Position numbers and translations under genes: made by a program. From Schizophyllum amplum (Eukaryota; Basidiomycota; Agaricomycetes; Agaricales; Schizophyllaceae), in the NCBI GenBank assembly GCA_007026445.1, contig VDMD01000012.1, positions 496,001 through 560,000 on the forward strand: a DNA stretch of 64,000 nt, read 5' to 3'. Each line of letters starts with the position of its first letter. Position 1 is the first letter of the stretch. This document shows positions 33,897 through 44,221 of the stretch, one piece after another. A model generated the notes under the pieces. That model had not been told where the DNA came from. It made no database searches and worked only from the letters and a program-made list of their open reading frames with translations.

Positions 33897-36033
33897 CTAC
33901 GCCGCGGGCGACGGGGAAGCCTCATCCTGGCTGCCCTTCACGCTTGACGCGGAGCCCCTCTTCCCGAGATTGGTGAGCTTCTTCAAGCTCGCCAGGCTGC
34001 TTTTGGACTTCTTGTGCCCCTTGGTGTCCGCGGGTTGGGCGTCCACGGCCGGAGCACCCTCGACCTCGTTCGCAGATACGAATGACGCGGCGTCGTCATC
34101 CAGCTGCTGCGCCTCTTCCTCGTCTTCCGGTTGAACAGTCCCTGCCGCACCACCGCCACCGACCAACCTGATAGTGACATCAGGTTCACCATCCTCCTCT
34201 GGCACGTCAGCGTCAGATGCTGGCATCGGCGGCTCGTCCGCGCTCGCGGGTATCGGATCAGGAAGCGTTTGCGATGGGGTAATAGTCGTGGGTGAACTGC
34301 CGGTAACAGACGGCGTGATGGGCGCTGTGTCAAGGTCGGGCGCGGAGTCGTCGAGCAAATCGATATTTTCAGGAGGCGGCGATGGCGACTGAGTGATTGG
34401 TATTGAAGGCGCTTCCGGTGCAGCGAGGGCAGTGGACATCGTCCCCATTGCTGGTGTCGCTGGTACGGGAGAGCCCAGCGCAACAAGAGACTCCTCCTCA
34501 TGTCCGCGGATGCCGGGAGAACGGCCGAGCTCGAGATCATCCTCGTCAAAGGAAGAGTGCGTAGAGTCTGGAGGGGATGGGAGGGCAACGATGTCGCGTG
34601 GGGTGGGGACATCGACGGGGAGTGGTGCAGGAGGCTTAGTGACAGAGATCGTCGGCAATCCATGCGGCGGCTGGTGTCCTTTGGCGAGGATGTGCCCACA
34701 TCAGCAAGCACCGGTATGGCACCTCGGCGGCCGATCCTTGACTGGCAATATCCAGGCCGACGTCGGCCTCTCTGGCGGGCGACTAGACACAGATTAATGG
34801 GAGAAAAGTGCCACAAAGTAGCAGATACTCACCTTCCCCTTGTCTTCCCCTGGTACGACGAGGTCGGTGACAAGACCAGCCTCATACCACTTGCGTAGGC
34901 TGCGATCCGCCCACGCTTCCAACACACTCCAGCCTTTGTACTCGCCCGTCATCTTCAGACCGCCGCCCACTCCGGAATCTCCACCGCCGTCGCCCTGTCC
35001 ACGACCGTCGTTGAAGTAGCTCTCGTAGCCAATGTCGTCTTCGTCGCCAGAGCTCTCGTCAGACGCGTTCCCGATCTCGAAGCCCTCGCCAGCTTCGAGC
35101 TCATCAACAAAGGATGCCAACCAGTTTGCCCAACCCGCTTCACCCTCGCCACGCCACAGCACGACTTTTGTGTCAAAATCGCGACCGTAAACGATGACCT
35201 GACCGGGCTTGCCACCATCGGCGGGGTTGAGATCAACACCGACGTAGTTCCCGGCGCGGTCAGCGATGAGAGGGATCCATCCGCGCTGTGAATATTCTTT
35301 ACGTATCCAGCCAGTCGGGATGCTCTGCATCATCTCGCGCAGCCGCGGGTTAGCGCCTGTAGCGGGGTCATCGTCGACCTCTCGCCAGAACCGCCACTCG
35401 TCAAGCACATCCTCCAGCGGGAGGAGCGTGAGTCCAAAGAAGAGACCCTCCGAACAGCCGGCTGATGATTCTGCCTCCTGCCCATCAGTGATGAGGTAGG
35501 ACTCGCGGACCACGGCGGGCAGCCCAAAGCCAAACTGCATCTCGATCTGCGCGAGGTCCTGCGGTAGAATGCCAAAGTTGAGCGTGTCGCCGAGCTCCGG
35601 GTACTCGCGCTGGAGCCAGAGGCGCAGTCGATTCCATGTGGCGGCGAGGGGCGGGTAGGTGGTGCCGGGCGGAAGATTGGAGTGCAGAGGGTCGTGGTGG
35701 AGGGGTAGTAGCGACGATCGGCGCGACGCAGGGCCGCTGGGAGCAGGACGGGTTACCGTATGCAGGGCGCAAGAGCGGGAAGAGCACGTACGGAGTCGAG
35801 ACAAAGCCGTACCCGCTGCCGCCCTGCGGCGGATAAGAAAACGCGGGGCTGTTCATGCCCGTCTCCGGGTCGCCGACGTTGGCGTAGTTGGACTGGAAGC
35901 CGTCATTCTGCGAGGCAAGGGTGGGCGAGGACGTCGGGAGTGAGAAGGCGTCGTGGGTGGAGGACATCGCCTGGCCGCGGCGCATGTCGCGCGACCTCTC
36001 ATTGTTTGGGAACAGCGACGCAAGCCAGTTCAT
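33897..36033 (-). CDS. SMI1/KNR4-family cell-wall regulator
   Basis: Yeast Knr4/Smi1 links the cell-integrity MAP kinase pathway to glucan and chitin synthesis. Start MNWLASLFPNNERSRDM at 36033. After an intron (35779-35725 region) the SMI1/KNR4 domain runs from TWNRLRLWLQREYPELGD through QIEMQFGFGLPAVVRESY, SEGLFFGLTLLPLEDVLDEW, GWIPLIADRAGNYVGVDLNP and IVYGRDFDTKVVLW to WANWLASFVDELEAG. A disordered C-terminal half ends with HKKSKSSLASLKKLTNLGKR and SQDEASPSPAA. Two single-base deletions seem to lie near 34717 and 34682, needed to join VPIPVLADVGTSSPK to GHQPPHGLPTISVTK. An unrecognised intron there is the alternative. Confidence 0.85.
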
Positions 36034-36443
36034 CGTGGGCAACAGCGGCGGCGAGGCAGCGGCGACGACGACGACGACGACGACGCGAAAAGAAAGCGCT
36101 TGTTTGGGCGACGATAGTCGCGCTCTCACGCTTCCAACCACCTGCTAAATACGGTGCTGACATAAGCACCGCCCGAACACCGTGACGACATCAGCCTGCT
36201 GCGCCCATAGCAACGGTCAGGAAGTTGAACTTTCTGTATTTCGCCGACACGGAGGCCGCTTCATGTTCACTTTTTCTGCGACATGACCTCGGCAGAGAAG
36301 TCAGACCTCTCGCAGCGGCACAGGACGGTCCGAGGGTATATACAGTGAGCATACTGTATGCCGAAACGAATCTCTCTTGTCTACAAAAGCATAACAGGAA
36401 TACACAGGCAACCACATCACCACGATATATACACTCACCGGGC
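36034..36443 (-). promoter_or_regulatory. Promoter of the SMI1/KNR4 gene and 3' flank of the AT-hook gene
   Basis: A gap of about 400 bp between two minus-strand genes. The part close to 36033 carries a trinucleotide repeat (listed separately). No other features were recognised. Confidence 0.45.
36064..36084. repeat. (GAC)7 microsatellite in the 5' leader of the SMI1/KNR4 gene
   Basis: Seven perfect GAC units lie 31-51 bp upstream of the start codon at 36033. The repeat reads GTC on the coding strand. It could vary in length between strains. Confidence 0.8.
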
Positions 36444-38237
36444 TCACCGCCCGTTCTCACGCCCGCCGTTGAGGCGGTAGGTGTACGAGTACCCGCCGCC
36501 GACCTGGGTCGAATTGCTGGGCGAATCTGACCCTTGGGGCCGCGGATGGTAATAATTGCTCATGGACGCGCGTTGAGGATCCGGCGTCGCCGCAGTAGAT
36601 ATGATCGGCGATGTTGTCGTCGACGCGACCGTGGGCATTGGCCACGGCATCGACCGCGACGAGGACGAAGCCGAAGCAGATAGCGGTGCGCCCGATGGCG
36701 GCGGTTGTGACTGCAGGGGCGGCAGCTGCGGGATGTGCCGTGACGCTTGCTGCGATGACGGCGGGTTTTGCGACTGTAATGGCGGTGGTTGCTGCGGCGC
36801 AGAGGGCGGCGGAGGATGTTGGATGGCGGGCGAATCGGACGGCGTCGACTGATTCGTGGGCGACTTCATTTGAGAGGGTCCTGCAGATGCAGGCGCAGCC
36901 CCGGTGGTCTGGCCAAGAGGCTGATACTCGCCGTCGCTATTCCTCCGTTGCCGCTTGGGGCCCTTGCCAGAACTTTCCTTGAGCCCCAGAGCCGTCGCCT
37001 TGATGAGGATTTGATGCCTGGTGCAGTGTCAGCGACAAGCGAGAAAAAGACACAGTCGACAAACCTCGTTCTTGTCGGGCCGTATTGCTGTATAACCCAG
37101 TCCCAAGTCTGTCCTCGGTGAACGAGTGCGCTTTGCTCTCCTCGTGCAGGTGCTTCAGCTGTTGATCTCGTCCTCCGACCAGCCTCCCTGATTCGCACCC
37201 GTGCTCGCGGCGGAATGCGAGGGCGGCGCCTGCGGAACTGGTGCCGGTGGTGGTTGTGGTGCCGACGTCGACGCAGGGGCATTGTAAAAGGGGTACCCAT
37301 AGGATACTGGTATTGGGTAGGCTGAGACCCCGCGTATTGTCCAAAAGTCGACGGCTGACTGCCCATCGGCACGACGAAGGACTGTGGTGTGCTGATTGAA
37401 GCTGCAGGAGGCGCAGATCCCGAGGGGCTGCCCGCTGGCGGCGGCTGTGGGGCATAAAACATTGGCAGCGTCGGATACATATGTGGGGGCGGCTGCGTGA
37501 GCAGACGTGTCGGGTTTTGTATCTGATGGCGGTCAGAGCGGTTCAAAACAGTGCAAAATCGACTTACCAAAGTGTCGCAGATCCTCTTCGCCTCCTTGAC
37601 CATGTTCATAGGATCGACAGGATTGGCGGGCGACATCTGGTAGCACTGCGCCACGACGAGAGGGGGTTGCTTTCTGTAAAGCAGTGAGACCTGCGCTGCG
37701 TTTCCGGCGATGCCACTGACGAGTAATTCCTCCGCTGCGCCGTAGAATTCGGCGCAGAGATTCAACACGCGCCATTGGAACTCGTAGTACTGCTGATTCT
37801 GCGCGTTCACTTCGGGCACTGGGACTGCGACGGGGGCGGGAGTCACGCCGGGCTCTTGTTGCTGGTTCTTCTTCTTGGTCTTGGAGCCTCGGGGCCGACC
37901 TGGTCGGCGCTTTGCGGGAACCTCCGGCTGCTGGCTGTCGGGAGGTGCGTACATCTGCTGAGGCGCGGCTCTGCGCGAGCAGTAAGCACGTGCGAACGCG
38001 ATAGTAACACTACGCGACTCACGTCGTGGCAGGGGGAGGAGTGGACGGGCCGGAGGTATGTCGCTCGATTTCTTTATGGTGCAGCTGCTCCTCGATCATC
38101 CCCTCATCGTCCTCTTCCTCTTCGTCGCGATGCATGGGGCTCATCTGTCGCTGGTACATGTTGGGCGGGTATCCGGAGCTCGCGCCGACAGGGTGCAACG
38201 CGTGCGAGATCTCCTGGTAGTGGGAGTTCATCTGCAT
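36444..38237 (-). CDS. AT-hook and Myb/SANT-like DNA-binding protein, uncharacterised
   Basis: Start MQMNSHYQEISHALHPVGAS; another exon further upstream is possible. An acidic stretch (HRDEEEEDDEGMIEEQ) and an intron lead to an AT-hook, KRRPGRPRGSKTKKKNQQQ. Next is a conserved-looking helical region, FQWRVLNLCAEFYGAAEELL, then a Pro/Gln-rich linker. A Myb/SANT-like helix bundle follows (GGWSEDEIN, then QTWDWVIQQYGPTRTRHQIL), with KESSGKGPKRQRRNSDGEY as a likely nuclear signal. The tail is Pro/Ser/Gln-rich and ends RLNGGRENGR. Three single missing bases (near 37294, 37160 and 37118) are needed to keep the linker and Myb region in frame. Probably a nuclear transcription or chromatin factor. I do not recognise the family. 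Confidence 0.75.
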
Positions 38238-38764
38238 CTGGCAGCCTGCACGAGGAGGGGGGTATGGCGACGGATCAGGATCGTGGGGGAACTGGATCTA
38301 TTGCAGGTCTGCGCGACGTCGGTCAGACGAGGGCCCCCATGTTGAGGGGAGACGGGCGCGTCGCACATACCCGGATGCCCGATGGGAAACCACGATCGCG
38401 AAGAACAATGGGATTATGCGAATAAAGCTGGGTCTGCAGAATAACTGAGCTGCGTGACGGAGGACGTAAGGAACATTTTCTTGCCTGTTTGCTGTCAAGC
38501 GGAGACCCCGGAGACCCCTTTCTTTTGTCTTTCTTTTCCGATTTCCCGCGCAGGAAAGATATTGTGTGCTATTGTCAGGCAATGCCGATGCGTGGAAGAA
38601 CCGGAATCGAGCGGGACGTGGCGGCAGGAGGCGAGGTTGTCTCGAGTTTATCGTGTCGTTACGTCCGTCACGACTACGACACGTGTGACAGCGACCGAAA
38701 TTGGCCATCCGGATTCCGATGAAATTCCGATTCCGCATCCGGATCAACCAAGTTGAACTTGAAC
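38238..38764. promoter_or_regulatory. Divergent promoter between the AT-hook gene and the DUF1295 gene
   Basis: About 530 bp between start codons at 38237 (minus) and 38765 (plus). A pyrimidine-rich run (cctttcttttgtctttcttttc) lies at 38516-38537. No coding sequence was recognised. Confidence 0.45.
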
Positions 38765-39920
38765 ATGCACGTCTTCTCGCGCCTCCTGCCCTCGCTCGCC
38801 AGCGCATACGCTCTCCAGACCGGTAGCTGCCGGATTATTTTTCTGAAATACTACTGACATTGCGCAGCGGCTGCGCTGGTCTGCGTCCCCGCGCAAAACG
38901 AGCTTTTCTACGATCTCGCAGGCTCGCTCGGTTTCCTTTCGACTACCTTTGTTTCGCTCTATTTCCCGTTCCTTCATGCCAGATGGAACGGGTATGCTGT
39001 ACCGTTCCCTAGACTGTCTACCTTTGCGCCTCGTCAGCTTCTCCTAAGCGGTGCTCTCGCCTTGTGGAGCGCCCGTCTTGGCCTCTTCCTCTTCCCGGTG
39101 CGTGCCACAATATCGCAAGGCGCATATACTCACCATGCATCAGCGGGCCCTCAAGGCCGGAGGAGACAAGCGCTTTGACGAGGTGAAGAAGCAACCTGCC
39201 AAGTTCTCCCTCTTCTGGCTCGGCCAGGGTCTGCTCCTCTTTGTCGGGCCTTGTTCGCTTCCCTGATAGAAGCCGCTAGCGACCTGGGTTTTCCTCGTCG
39301 GCCTCCCCGTCTACATGGTCAATACACTCCCTGCCTCCTTCCACCCGCCTCTGGGCGTCCGCGACTACCTCACCTTTGGTCTCTTCCTCGGCTCGCTCGC
39401 GTTCGAGATGCTCGCCGACAGGCAGAAAAGCCAATGGCGCGCCGCGAAGAATGCCAAACAGCACGACGAAAAATTCATCTCGTCCGGTCTCTGGGGTATC
39501 AGCCGTCACCCCAAGTGAGTGTCTCTTCTCACAAATCTGCATTCTCACTCACTTTGCGTACAGCTACGTCGGCGAAGTCGGTATACAAACGGGGATATGG
39601 GCCCTTGCGACCGGCTCCCTGCAGACTGCCTACTTTCCCGCAGGCGCTATCGCTCTGGGCAGTCTGAGCCCGCTTGTTACGTGGTTCCTTCTCCGCAAGG
39701 TAAGAAAACCACTTCCTCACTTTCTGCTGGGAATTGATCGTCCACCAGGTCTCGGGAGTTCCTCCGCTCGAGGAGGCAGGCGACAAGAAGTATGGCAGTG
39801 ATCCTGCGTGGGGCAAGTACAAAAAGTAAGTCTACCATCGTCGCGTGCTGTTCGTCAGGCTGACAATCATATTTCCCCAGGACTGTTCCTATCTTCTGGC
39901 CTTGGGCGGGTACGGATTAG
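38765..39920 (+). CDS. DUF1295 / steroid-5-alpha-reductase-like membrane protein
   Basis: A polytopic membrane protein of unknown substrate. Start MHVFSRLLPSLASAYALQT at 38765. Hydrophobic segments include LLLSGALALWSARLGLFLF, ATWVFLVGLPVYMVNTL and FGLFLGSLAFEMLADRQK. The family signature follows: QWRAAKNAKQHDEKFISSGL, then WGISRHPNYVGEVGIQTGIW across an intron. It continues with LSPLVTWFLLRKVSGVPPLE and ends WGKYKKTVPIFWPWAGTD. The RHPNYVGE motif is typical of the isoprenylcysteine methyltransferase / 5-alpha-reductase superfamily. Short exons are well defined and the frame is intact. The enzyme activity is not known from sequence. Confidence 0.88.
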
Positions 39921-40181
39921 TCCTCCGGAACACTGGACTGGGGAATATAAATTGTAACAACAAGCGATATCAGTGTATCACTGCCAGCAATCAAACTGTA
40001 GCCATACTGTAGCACATCTCTTGACACCACTGAATGACATTGAAAGCACATGTATCACCTGCCTTTCACCGTCCAAACGCTCACTCTCGCAAAGTAGGCG
40101 CTAAACATACATTCCTCAAAGCATGCCGTATATACATATAAATATAGTGCTAATGCTACTCATCCAAGTCCACCCAGCTTG

Positions 40182-42647
40182 CTAGTACAAGTCGGGACCC
40201 TCGCACAGGGTGGTCAGGAAAATGTTCAAGTCCGCCTTGTTGATCTCAATGACGCTCGTGTCGAACGTGCTGTGCCGCGTCCGCGCGTTACACCGCTCCT
40301 TCGCGTCGAGGAACTGCAGGCCGAACTCGCTGAGGATCGCTCGTCAGTATCTACCCTCATACAGCAGACAAAGTAACACTCACTTCTTCCTAACATCTCC
40401 AAAGCTCAAGGCCGCGGTGACACCCACGACGATATACGTGCCCGTCGCCTCGTTGAGACATGCGACGACGAACGGCAGACTGCGCCGTCGACCACGCCCT
40501 GCACCTGCCGCCGGTAGCTTCTCCCGCACGGCCTCGACAAGCCAGAGGGCAAGGCGGGCGAGCACGCCCGGATGCGCGAAGAGCGACAGGTCGGGGCCCT
40601 GCGTGAGCACGACGACGTGGTGCGAGCGCATCGTGCGGATGTCCTGCTTATCGATGATAGACGTCCCTTGTCGGATGATTGCACGATGCACCGACATGGC
40701 GAGCTTGAGGGCGTCATTCAGGCGGGATATACTTCAGAGGGTCGAATCGTCAGCTTACTGCTCGAGACATTCAGACCAATAGGGGACACTCACTCTCCTA
40801 GTGCGTCAAACGCTGCCCAGAAATTCCTCACCCACCACTGCACTTCTTCTTTCTCCGCATCTTCGTCCTCGCCGCCCGCTTTCTTCGCCGGATCATCCCT
40901 GCCGCCGGGTGGAATGTTTTCCCTCTCTTCGTCCCGCCGTCGCTTGCCATATTCGCGCCCCTCGTCGTGCATCTCCCACATGCGGGCTGCGCCGAACCAC
41001 TCTCCACCATTCCGCGCGCCTTCAATTTCCACCTCCATCTTCACGCCTCCTGCGACGTCCAGAAGCGAAGCGAGGCCCTCGACCGCATCTGCGGCGGAGA
41101 GTGGATATGTACGATAGCCGTAGCAGCGGATGAAGGATGGGTAGTGAGCTCGAACAAGCCGTATACCGGTGCGGTCGTTTCAAGGCGGTTGACGAGGTCG
41201 CGCTTGAGCTCCATGTCCATATGCGAATATGGTTGCTGCGTCTGCAAGATGGAAAATCTAGGTGGCAAAGCGTTGACATCGTCAACCTCAGCATACAAAG
41301 CAGCGCATATACTCACCCCATCTTCGCCAGCAGACCCGTCAATTTCTTCCTCCCCCTTCTCTCCATATGCCCATCTTACTGGCGATATAGCTGGAGTGGA
41401 ACATAGCGTCGTAGAGTGTCCAATGACGAAACAGCATGAATCGCAGCTCTTCCGACGTGCGGATGCTGAGGTCGTCCGGGTTGAGAGAGATGAGGAGTGG
41501 GTAGTGTCGTTGGTCGTTGTGGGGTGTAGACGGAATACCTCCTCTTGGTATACAGATTGATATGTGTCGTAAACGTCGCGTGATATTCGAGACGTCGTGT
41601 ATTGGTATGTGAGCCCGAGGATCGCGAGCCTGGCGGGTGGGTGAGCACGGTCACAATACACTGATGGAGGGATGCGCACCATAAGAGCTCTGCGTCGACT
41701 CGGTCTAGGACTGTGGCAAGGATATAGATCGTCCCGGATGCACTCTGGCCAAACCAGGTGCCTCCGGTATAGTGCTTGTTCACGCGTATCGCGTAGTCTT
41801 CCCGTTGTTCTCTGGATAAGCCGGACGACTGCTCCATCTAGATCAGACGAGGTTCGTCAGGCAAACCGGAGAACGTACCGCATCCTCTGTTCGTCTCCTC
41901 TTGCCTTTACGATCACCGTCGCCTAATGATCTTCGTTTCCGCGGTCGGCCATCCTCCTCCTCGTAGCCATCAGACTCGTCATCATCTTGAGCATACAGGT
42001 CATCGTCGAGGTCGGAGTCCTCGTCGGAATCAGAGTCTGGTTCGGGGTTGTACTGCAGCGGGGCATGAGATCGTGGTCAGGTCACAGAAAGAGCCCGCCC
42101 ACCGTCAGAGCCTCCCAGGCCTCGCGCTCACTCTCGAGCGTGTCGTACTTGACGTCTCCCCAGACGACGATGCGTTCGCCATTCTCGCCGCCACCGAATA
42201 AACTGGACAAGTTCTGCGGGCGGGACGAGTCGATGACGTGCACGGTGACCTCCGGTCCAAAGCTGCCAAACCATTCAGGTGAGGGAAGGTCCAGGATAGA
42301 CCCCATATTGAGCAGGAGAAGTGAATGCAGCTGCGTCCTCGTCAGCGCAGAACAACGGGGAATGCCTGGCCACACACATCGGTATAGTCCCGCAGATCCT
42401 CCTTAACGCGCTCGAGCTCGCTGATACCAGAGACCGGTATAAGGCGGAAAATCACGTCGTCCTGCTTGAATAGGTCGGAGAGCATGCGGGCCGCACAGAG
42501 CGCGTCGACGTCGGGCGCGACGAGCATGATGACGGACGACGCCGAGCTCGTTGGCGAGCGGCGGTGCGCGTTGAGAATGTCGGCATAGGCTTCTGCGTAC
42601 GAAGGGCTGCCCGCAGGCGCAAACTGGGGCGGCGGCAGGTACACCAT
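40182..42647 (-). CDS. CDC45: DNA replication initiation factor CDC45
   Basis: CDC45 is part of the CMG helicase (Cdc45-MCM-GINS) that unwinds replication origins and forks. Start MVYLPPPQFAP at 42647. The DHH-like N-terminal fold shows VIMLVAPDVDALCAARMLSD and VTVHVIDSSRPQNLSSLF. An acidic linker (NPEPDSDSDEDSDLDDD) and RPRKRRS follow, as in fungal Cdc45. Later landmarks are GGTWFGQSASGTIYILATVL, ELRFMLFRHWTLYDAMFHS, MDMELKRDLVNRLETTAP, VQWWVRNFWAAFDAL, SVHRAIIRQGTSIIDKQDIR and the end FLTTLCEGPDLY. Two single-base deletions are likely, near 41352 (a c-run) and 41137. Correcting them restores KKLTGLLAKMG and FIRCYGYRTYPLSA. Confidence 0.93.
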
Positions 42648-42815
42648 CGAGCTGATCAACCCAAGTGACACCGGCACTCAACGGAGACGCGCGACCGTCA
42701 CGCGCCTCTAACGCGTCCGGTCACGCGTTTGTCACACATTTCCTTCTCACTGTCAGAGTCACACATACAGAAGGGTGGATGTAATGTATAGCACGACCAA
42801 CAGCAGCTACTCTAT

Positions 42816-44029
42816 CTACTCGGTGATCGTGAACGGGTTCCTACGGTTCGGTGCCATCTGCACGATAGGCGGCAGAGTCTCCGCAAGCTCCGTCGTACCC
42901 GCAGGGAACGGGAAGTCCAGCACGCCCTTGGGCAGAGTCTTCGATGTCTCGCCCCGCTGCTGCGCGTGCTTCGCGACCGCAGCCTTCTTCTTCGCGTCGC
43001 GCACCTGCACGAAGGCATCGTCGACGCCCGGCACCGCACCGCGCACGTAGACGATGTTCAGCTCATTGTCTATCCGCTCGACCAGGAGGTTCTGCGTCGT
43101 GATGCGCTCGTTTCCGAGCCGACCTGCCATCTTACGACCAGGCCATACACGAGCGGGGTCCTAAGAAGATATGAGAGACGTGGAATGATTAACAAGCACC
43201 TGAGCTTACCGTGTTCTGACCCGTAGAACCAAGGGAACGGTGAGAGATGGAGGTACCGTGAGATGCACGTTGACCATGGAAGCCCCAACGCTTCATGCCT
43301 CCCTGGAAGCCCTTTCCGATGCTATACCAGCTATGTCAGAAATACATAGCCGACACGTGGAAGGAAGGCGCACGAATTTGCAATGACATCCACATACTGT
43401 CCCGGCACGAAGTGGCAAGCAGAAAGAGTGGTCCCTGCAGCACGGCATCAGCCTCAATCACCCAAAGCAAGCATGTCCCACGTACCAACGGGCACAACCG
43501 CATCCGGTGTCACCTGGAACTCCTTCACAACCTGCTTCGGGGCTACACCAGCCTTGTTAAAGTGCCCCAGCATCTGTATGGACGTATTCTTCGCCGCCTT
43601 GTCGCTCGCCGCGACCTGCACCGCATGGTAGACAGTATGGTTGCTGCGCACAGTCCGGATGTTTGCTGTCACCTGGCAGTTCTCCAGCTGCAACAGCAGC
43701 ACATCAGACCCTGCTCCATGTACAAAGCCCTCCCGAATGCGACGCACCTGCAACACAGTAACCGGGCACGCCACGCCATGCTCGTTGTATATCGTCGACA
43801 TCCCCTTCTTCCGCGCGATCACTCCCGTCCTCGTCGACATCGGCGTCCACTTGCGCAGCTCAGCGTCCTCCGCTGCCCCAGAACCCTGCACCTTCGACGG
43901 CGCCGCCGCTGAGCAGGACGCGGACGAGTGCACGCGCCGAAGCGCCGCCCCCAGTCTTCGTTGTTGTCTTCCCGCCGCCCGAAGAGTTGCAGGCGCTTCC
44001 GCCACGACCCAGAGCCCGGTTCGCAGCAT
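42816..44029 (-). CDS. Mitochondrial large-subunit ribosomal protein uL3m (MRPL3 / yeast Mrpl9)
   Basis: The N-terminus [19 protein letters not shown] and the following Arg-rich stretch look like a mitochondrial presequence. The L3 core is clear: [89 protein letters not shown] and [20 protein letters not shown]. The L3 methylated-glutamine-type loop (GFHGQ) is retained. It ends [12 protein letters not shown] at the stop at 42816. Several short introns. The gene starts 192 bp from the divergent RRN6 gene and ends 168 bp upstream of CDC45. Confidence 0.93.
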
Positions 44030-44221
44030 AGTTCCCCTGTAAGCGCGCGCGCGGCCGAATAGAAATGCGGAGGACAAGGGAGTTTTTGCGCTTGGACAGC
44101 CTGGTCCGGCCCGGAGGTTTCCGCAACGGTGATCGGTGCTTCGGATCGGACTTGAACATGAACTCCATCTCACCTGTACCCATCTTGCTCGACGCGGCCC
44201 GTCATCTGCTCACCCGCTGCT
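44030..44221. promoter_or_regulatory. Short divergent promoter shared by uL3m and RRN6
   Basis: Only 192 bp separate the two start codons. A third ORF crosses it on the minus strand, but it lacks domain support and overlaps the uL3m presequence in another frame. Confidence 0.5.

Noticed and set aside
43860..44183. Minus-strand ORF overlapping the uL3m presequence and the RRN6 promoter
   Set aside because: Out of frame with uL3m, and its tail is Gly/Ser low complexity. The uL3m start at 44029 gives a good presequence.
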